DNA of 19,831 bases, taken from assembly GCA_028697435.1 (NCBI GenBank), contig JAQVFD010000011.1:1-19831 (forward strand). Reading direction: 5' to 3'. The translations under genes were made by a program, and so were the position numbers. The notes under the pieces are model-generated. The model did no database searches. It saw only the letters and a program-made list of their open reading frames with translations, and was not told the DNA's origin. The number at the start of each line of letters is the position of its first letter. Within the stretch, counting starts at the first letter, position 1. The DNA is from Clostridiaceae bacterium. Its GTDB lineage: Bacteria > Bacillota > Clostridia > Lutisporales > Lutisporaceae. Positions 16,155-19,831 of the stretch are shown one piece after another.

Positions 16155-16544
16155 ATGAGCGATAAAACATTTGAGTTAATGGAAAAGATGTACATCGAAT
16201 TTTCAAAGAGGTTTGCTTCTCTGGAAGCCGGACAAAATAAGTTAGAAGTCGGGCAAGATAAACTAGAAGCCGGACAAAATAAGCTGGAAGTCGGGCAAGG
16301 TAAACTAGAAGCCGGACAAAATAAATTGGAAGCTAATCAGAAAAAACTAGAAATGATCCTGGAGCACGATATAAAACCAAAACTTCAGGCATTGCATGAA
16401 AGGGTCGATGACAATACTAAAAAACTGGAAGAACATACAAAAAGGCTGGATAATATAGAGAATAAGATAGATATACTGGCTATGTCGATTAATAGTCAGG
16501 ATAAGCGTCTTGAAGTAGTTGAATCGAAACGTAAAAAAGCATAG
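16155..16544 (+). CDS. Small coiled-coil protein with heptad tandem repeats, function unknown
   Basis: This is a 129-residue, very hydrophilic protein with an excellent AAGGAGG site before the ATG at 16155. After an N-terminal helix-like start (MSDKTFELMEKMYIEFSKRF) come six consecutive seven-residue units of the type LEAGQNK / LEVGQDK (residues 23-64). A longer region follows with leucine or isoleucine at heptad positions up to KRLEVVESKRKKA. It should form an extended coiled coil over most of its length. No membrane segment, signal peptide or catalytic motif is visible. Similar short coiled-coil ORFs occur in clostridia, but I know of no assigned role. It sits alone between a decayed amidohydrolase and the restriction locus, converging on the latter. 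It could be a scaffold or regulatory partner; this is unsupported. Confidence 0.8.
   Translation: MSDKTFELMEKMYIEFSKRFASLEAGQNKLEVGQDKLEAGQNKLEVGQGKLEAGQNKLEANQKKLEMILEHDIKPKLQALHERVDDNTKKLEEHTKRLDNIENKIDILAMSINSQDKRLEVVESKRKKA
16221..16346 (+). repeat. Six tandem 21-nt repeats encoding heptads, with a 42-nt higher-order pattern
   Basis: Units start at 16221, 16242, 16263, 16284, 16305 and 16326. Odd units read LEAGQNK and even units LEVGQ(D/G)K, so the near-identical period is 42 nt over the first five units. The sixth (LEANQKK) has diverged. The codons are also alike (gaagccggacaaaat versus gaagtcgggcaag), which points to recent duplication rather than selection on protein alone. Confidence 0.9.
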
Positions 16545-16597
16545 CAAGGGGCGTATACACATAATCTATGTCTCTTTGTTAGAATGCGTAGTATATA

Positions 16598-16631
16598 AAA
16601 CCATGCAAAGTTTAATAGCTTTGCAGGGTTT
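16598..16631. terminator. Hairpin between converging genes, possible bidirectional terminator
   Basis: The arms AAACC-A-TGCAAAG (16598-16610) and CTTTGCA-G-GGTTT (16619-16631) pair with one mismatch around an 8-nt loop. On the plus strand it is followed by GTGTTTTG, on the minus strand by TATATAC, so the T-tracts are imperfect. It lies 54 nt after the coiled-coil gene and about 100 nt after the methyltransferase gene, which converge here. A second 7-bp inverted repeat (16649-16655 / 16663-16669) follows. Confidence 0.5.
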
Positions 16632-16731
16632 GTGTTTTGAACCTCGACAAACTGATCCAGAGTCAGTTTCAGGGGGTTTAGCTTGTCTATCTGATTATAG
16701 AATGTTTACTTTTCAATGATCTTATTGAGAC

Positions 16732-19224
16732 TTATTCACCCCAAACCTCAGAAATCTTGTTCTTAATTTTTTGTTCAAAGATTTCAGTAAGCCGTTTATT
16801 TTGCTCTACAATAGCCATTTCTTCGTTTATTTGTGATACAATTCTATGCTGTGAAGCTATATCTGGTAGATGTATTGAATAGTTTAAAACAAAATCTTTT
16901 GTAAGTCTTTGTAATCCACCTGTACCTGTCATATTGTCTTTCCCTTCAAGTAAAAAGTTAAAACTGTTTATCATATAGTAAATTATCTCGGGCAGTACAT
17001 TATTAGGTAAAGCTCTCAATACATAAAATTCACTTGAACCAAATCCAATACCGTTCCTCAAATTTCTTGCAATTCCAGCTTTTCCATTTTCAAAGCAGGG
17101 TGTTACTTTTGCCAGTAGAACATCATTTTCTTTAAAATATGTGTATCCGGTATAAACCTCTGATAATGACTTTACTTCCTTAGGTGAAAATAACATTTCA
17201 TGTTCATTAATATCTGCCATCGGTACAAAGGAAACTTCTGTATCACTATGTAAATCTCTTACCTCTGATTTCTTAGGATTTAATTTACACACATCCCCCA
17301 ACTTAACCCTTTCCCAGCCTGGGTCTATTTTAATAATAGGCTTATAATTCTCGACAACCTGCCTTGCACCATCAATAATCTTTTGATACCTCTCAATTTC
17401 CTTTACAATTTCATGTTGTATATGTAAAGGCGGGAGAGGCACTTTAAAAGCTTTAATTGTAGTTGGTGAAATATTCCCTTGTGCTCCTCCACCAGCGTTA
17501 GCTTGGCAATAATTATAAAACATCTCATCAAATAACAAATACATTGTATACTTAGGATTTATAACATTCTTATTTCCCTTTATATTAGCTACACGCTGAT
17601 TTAGTAACAAATTATTATGCATAGAAACTGAAACCTTACCTGCAGTTGCGCCAGTCATTGCGAGTAAAATATCATTTTTATTAATTACATACTTTTCAAG
17701 AGATTCATTATAGAGGAAATATTGAATATCGTCTAAATTTAAGCAAGATTTGTTTTCTAAATTACCTATTTTTATTACTGGTAATGCCCCATCAGCTTTC
17801 TCATTAAGTAGTAAGTCACTTTTAAATGCAAATCCTGTAATTATTTCACATACTTCTCCTAATTCCACCATTGGATAATCACTATTTACAACAACCGCTT
17901 CCTTATATCTCTCCCCCACCAGAATATAATCTTGCTCTGCAATTTCTTTTTTGCTTGCTACCGTTACAAGAGCATTATCAGATACATTCGTTCCATTCAT
18001 ATAATCTCTTACAATCCTAATTACCCCTGGAATATCGCTACCCTTAATTTCTCGTCTTTGAGCTCCTAAGTCATATCCATCATTATTGATCTTTACAAAT
18101 AAGATATCATCCTTTTGCTTGGCAAGTGTCTTGTCCAACAGTAGGATACTTGTTTTAACTCCGCTATATGGATTGAATACCCCTGCAGGAAGTGATATGA
18201 CTGCATAAAGCAAGTCGTCTTCAATCAAATATTTTCTAAGCGCCTTATAAGCATTGGCTGATTGAAATACAATGCCCTCCGGTACAATGATGCCCGCCTT
18301 ACCCGTTGGATTCAGATGCTCAGCTATATAATCTACAAACAGTACTTCAGCACGCTTGGCTCGAACTCTGTATCTGTTATGGGGAATAATGCCGCCCTTT
18401 GGCGTCATAAACGGCGGATTCGCCATAATTATATCATAGCTTTCATCCCACTTATCAAGGCTTGACAGAGTATCATACTCGCTGATTTGAGGTTTGGTGA
18501 ACTTATGCAGATACATATTCACCCTTGACAGTCTAACCATATCAGGAGAAATATCATAACCTGCAAAATTTTCCGTCATTCTTTTTCTTTCATCGGCGGA
18601 TAGTGTGCTGTTGCCCTCTTTGTCCTTGTTATTTTCTAATATGTGGTTATAGACGCTGATAAGAAATCCTGCTGTCCCACAAGCCGGATCCAATATGCTG
18701 TCTGTTTTCTTGGGATCAACAATTTCTACAATCATATCAATAATATGCCTTGGTGTTCTAAATTGTCCGGCATCGCCTTGACTGCCCATAATTGAAAGCA
18801 GATATTCAAAAGCATTTCCCAAATCTTCACTGTTGTCATATTTAATATCATTGATTTCTTTCAAAAACATATTTAATGTTTCCGGGTCACGATAAGGAAC
18901 ATAAGCCCCTCTGAATATATCTCTGAATAGCTGAGGCAAATGAGGGTTAATGCTCATTTTATCAATACCCTCAGCGTAAAGATTGCTTCTTTGCTGACCG
19001 CTGTTTTCTGGCTGCATTATATTTGTCCAAGCATATTTTTCATATACACCTTGGAAGAACTCCCTGCTGCCTCCGAATTCCATACCCTCCAAATCCATAT
19101 CGTCCATAAACTTGTAGATTAGTGCGATGGTGATTTGTTCTACCTGCGCCTTTGGGTCCGGTACTTTACCTACCAATATATCTCTTAATGTGTTAATCTT
19201 CCTTTTAACATCACCATTTAACAT
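16732..19224 (-). CDS. Fused type I restriction-modification methyltransferase/specificity protein (HsdM-HsdS)
   Basis: This 830-residue protein joins an N6-adenine methyltransferase to its DNA specificity subunit. The start is ATG at 19224, six nt after AGGAGA; that site overlaps the stop codon of the upstream HsdR piece. An HsdM N-terminal helical region (about 1-130) is followed by AdoMet motif I DPACGTAGF (179-187) and the catalytic NPPF (269-272). From residue 450 (YPMVELGEVCEI) the sequence becomes HsdS-like. A first target-recognition segment runs to about 610, with a helical linker HIQHEIVKEIERYQKIIDG. A second begins at W637 (WERVKLGDVC) and ends with another conserved helix. Two recognition segments imply a bipartite target sequence. 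With HsdR broken, it probably acts as a methyltransferase only. Confidence 0.93.
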   Translation of the reverse strand: MLNGDVKRKINTLRDILVGKVPDPKAQVEQITIALIYKFMDDMDLEGMEFGGSREFFQGVYEKYAWTNIMQPENSGQQRSNLYAEGIDKMSINPHLPQLFRDIFRGAYVPYRDPETLNMFLKEINDIKYDNSEDLGNAFEYLLSIMGSQGDAGQFRTPRHIIDMIVEIVDPKKTDSILDPACGTAGFLISVYNHILENNKDKEGNSTLSADERKRMTENFAGYDISPDMVRLSRVNMYLHKFTKPQISEYDTLSSLDKWDESYDIIMANPPFMTPKGGIIPHNRYRVRAKRAEVLFVDYIAEHLNPTGKAGIIVPEGIVFQSANAYKALRKYLIEDDLLYAVISLPAGVFNPYSGVKTSILLLDKTLAKQKDDILFVKINNDGYDLGAQRREIKGSDIPGVIRIVRDYMNGTNVSDNALVTVASKKEIAEQDYILVGERYKEAVVVNSDYPMVELGEVCEIITGFAFKSDLLLNEKADGALPVIKIGNLENKSCLNLDDIQYFLYNESLEKYVINKNDILLAMTGATAGKVSVSMHNNLLLNQRVANIKGNKNVINPKYTMYLLFDEMFYNYCQANAGGGAQGNISPTTIKAFKVPLPPLHIQHEIVKEIERYQKIIDGARQVVENYKPIIKIDPGWERVKLGDVCKLNPKKSEVRDLHSDTEVSFVPMADINEHEMLFSPKEVKSLSEVYTGYTYFKENDVLLAKVTPCFENGKAGIARNLRNGIGFGSSEFYVLRALPNNVLPEIIYYMINSFNFLLEGKDNMTGTGGLQRLTKDFVLNYSIHLPDIASQHRIVSQINEEMAIVEQNKRLTEIFEQKIKNKISEVWGE

Positions 19225-19234
19225 TTCATTTCTC

Positions 19235-19747
19235 CTATGCAACAAATTTTGATACATTCACATTGTCATTAATATAATCTACAACTTGATTCATACTTTC
19301 TACGCCCAGCTTCTTCAAGTCCGACATAGTATAGGTACTGACCTCTGTACCAAGCAGCTGATACTTTTCATCCTCTATGATTCTTCTTACATCCTTATCC
19401 ATGATATAGGTTTCAAAAAATCTCTTTATTTCTGCGTATTTATCTGTTGGTACCGGTCTTGTCAGTAGATAGCTTTCAAATTCGTCCTCTATTAGCTCTC
19501 TCTTTGATTTAAAGGCTGGTATAGCACCAAATATCTTGTCAAGGATCTCTTTTACTGTTACACGCCTGTCAATACCAATGGAACGCTTTATTTTATCCCA
19601 GGTATAATATTCTGCCGGTTTATTCATTATCTTTTCTTCTATATAGTTTTGTACTGCGGCATAATTGCCTTGCTCATACTGTTCCTTTGCTGTTTCATCT
19701 TCCTTAACTTTGCTTTCAAACTTATCAAAGAACATTCGGTCAATCAT
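19235..19747 (-). pseudogene. C-terminal remnant of a type I restriction HsdR subunit
   Basis: The reading frame of 170 codons matches the C-terminal domain of EcoEI-like HsdR proteins (for example IDRRVTVKEILDKIFG, PAFKSKRELIEDEFE and the ending VDYINDNVNV). This domain normally binds the methylase core. The nuclease and helicase motor that precede it in a protein of roughly 800-1000 residues are absent. Upstream in frame, codons for RDPLN continue to about 19762 and then meet a TAA at 19771-19769. The ATG at 19747 has no ribosome binding site. The stop codon touches the ribosome binding site of hsdMS, the spacing of an intact operon. It is best read as a 5'-truncated gene; a short translated product is possible but unlikely to cut DNA. 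Confidence 0.82.
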
Positions 19748-19831
19748 ATTTAGCGGGTCACGGCGTATTTATGATAAGTTTGTTATATCAACAGTTTAGT
19801 AGTAGTGTCATCAATCACGAAACAACTTTCG

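Noticed and set aside
16221..16346. CRISPR array
   Set aside because: The repeats are contiguous without spacers and encode protein heptads in frame.
16519..16719. Small plus-strand frame after the coiled-coil gene
   Set aside because: It overlaps the end of that gene, runs through the hairpin region, and lacks a ribosome binding site.

Overview
The window is AT-rich and has strong AGGAGG-type ribosome binding sites, several TTG and GTG starts, short intergenic gaps and Gram-positive-style capsule regulators (a separate tyrosine kinase and PHP-type phosphatase, plus an LCP protein). This fits a low-GC Firmicute, most likely a member of the Clostridia. The species cannot be named from the sequence alone. 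Nearly all genes are on the minus strand. The plus strand carries only a decayed amidohydrolase and a small coiled-coil gene.

Region 1 (1-3906, minus) reads aminotransferase, then NAD(P)-malic enzyme, then a sigma-54-dependent activator that runs off the left edge. The first two lie 19 nt apart and probably form one unit linking malate/oxaloacetate to pyruvate and amino-acid nitrogen. The activator is 109 nt downstream and may respond to a carbon or redox signal.

Region 2 (about 3985-15400, minus) is an 11-gene Wzx/Wzy-type exopolysaccharide or capsule operon. In transcription order it reads: LCP ligase, priming sugar-phosphate transferase, SDR epimerase of the UDP-GlcNAc 4-epimerase type, glycosyltransferase, polysaccharide deacetylase, double GNAT-like acyltransferase, Wzy-type polymerase, MurJ/MviN-type flippase, Wzz/CapA-like chain-length co-polymerase, BY-kinase, and PHP tyrosine phosphatase. 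An intrinsic terminator whose stem overlaps the last codons closes it. Genes are tightly packed or overlap. The only elongating glycosyltransferase visible is split by one in-frame TAA at codon 220, so the cluster may be recently inactivated, or the base may be an error.

Region 3 (15400-16731) is an eroded segment. It holds a deleted and frameshifted remnant of an AbgB-like M20 amidohydrolase, an intact small coiled-coil protein built on six near-identical 21-nt heptad repeats, and a hairpin between converging genes.

Region 4 (16732-19831, minus) is a damaged type I restriction-modification locus. It has an intact fused HsdM-HsdS protein with two target-recognition segments, preceded by only the C-terminal 170 codons of an HsdR. 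The HsdR helicase and nuclease parts are absent, and the 60-odd bases before the break do not read as HsdR, so this looks like a methyltransferase left without restriction. No tRNA, rRNA, CRISPR array or complete insertion sequence was seen.
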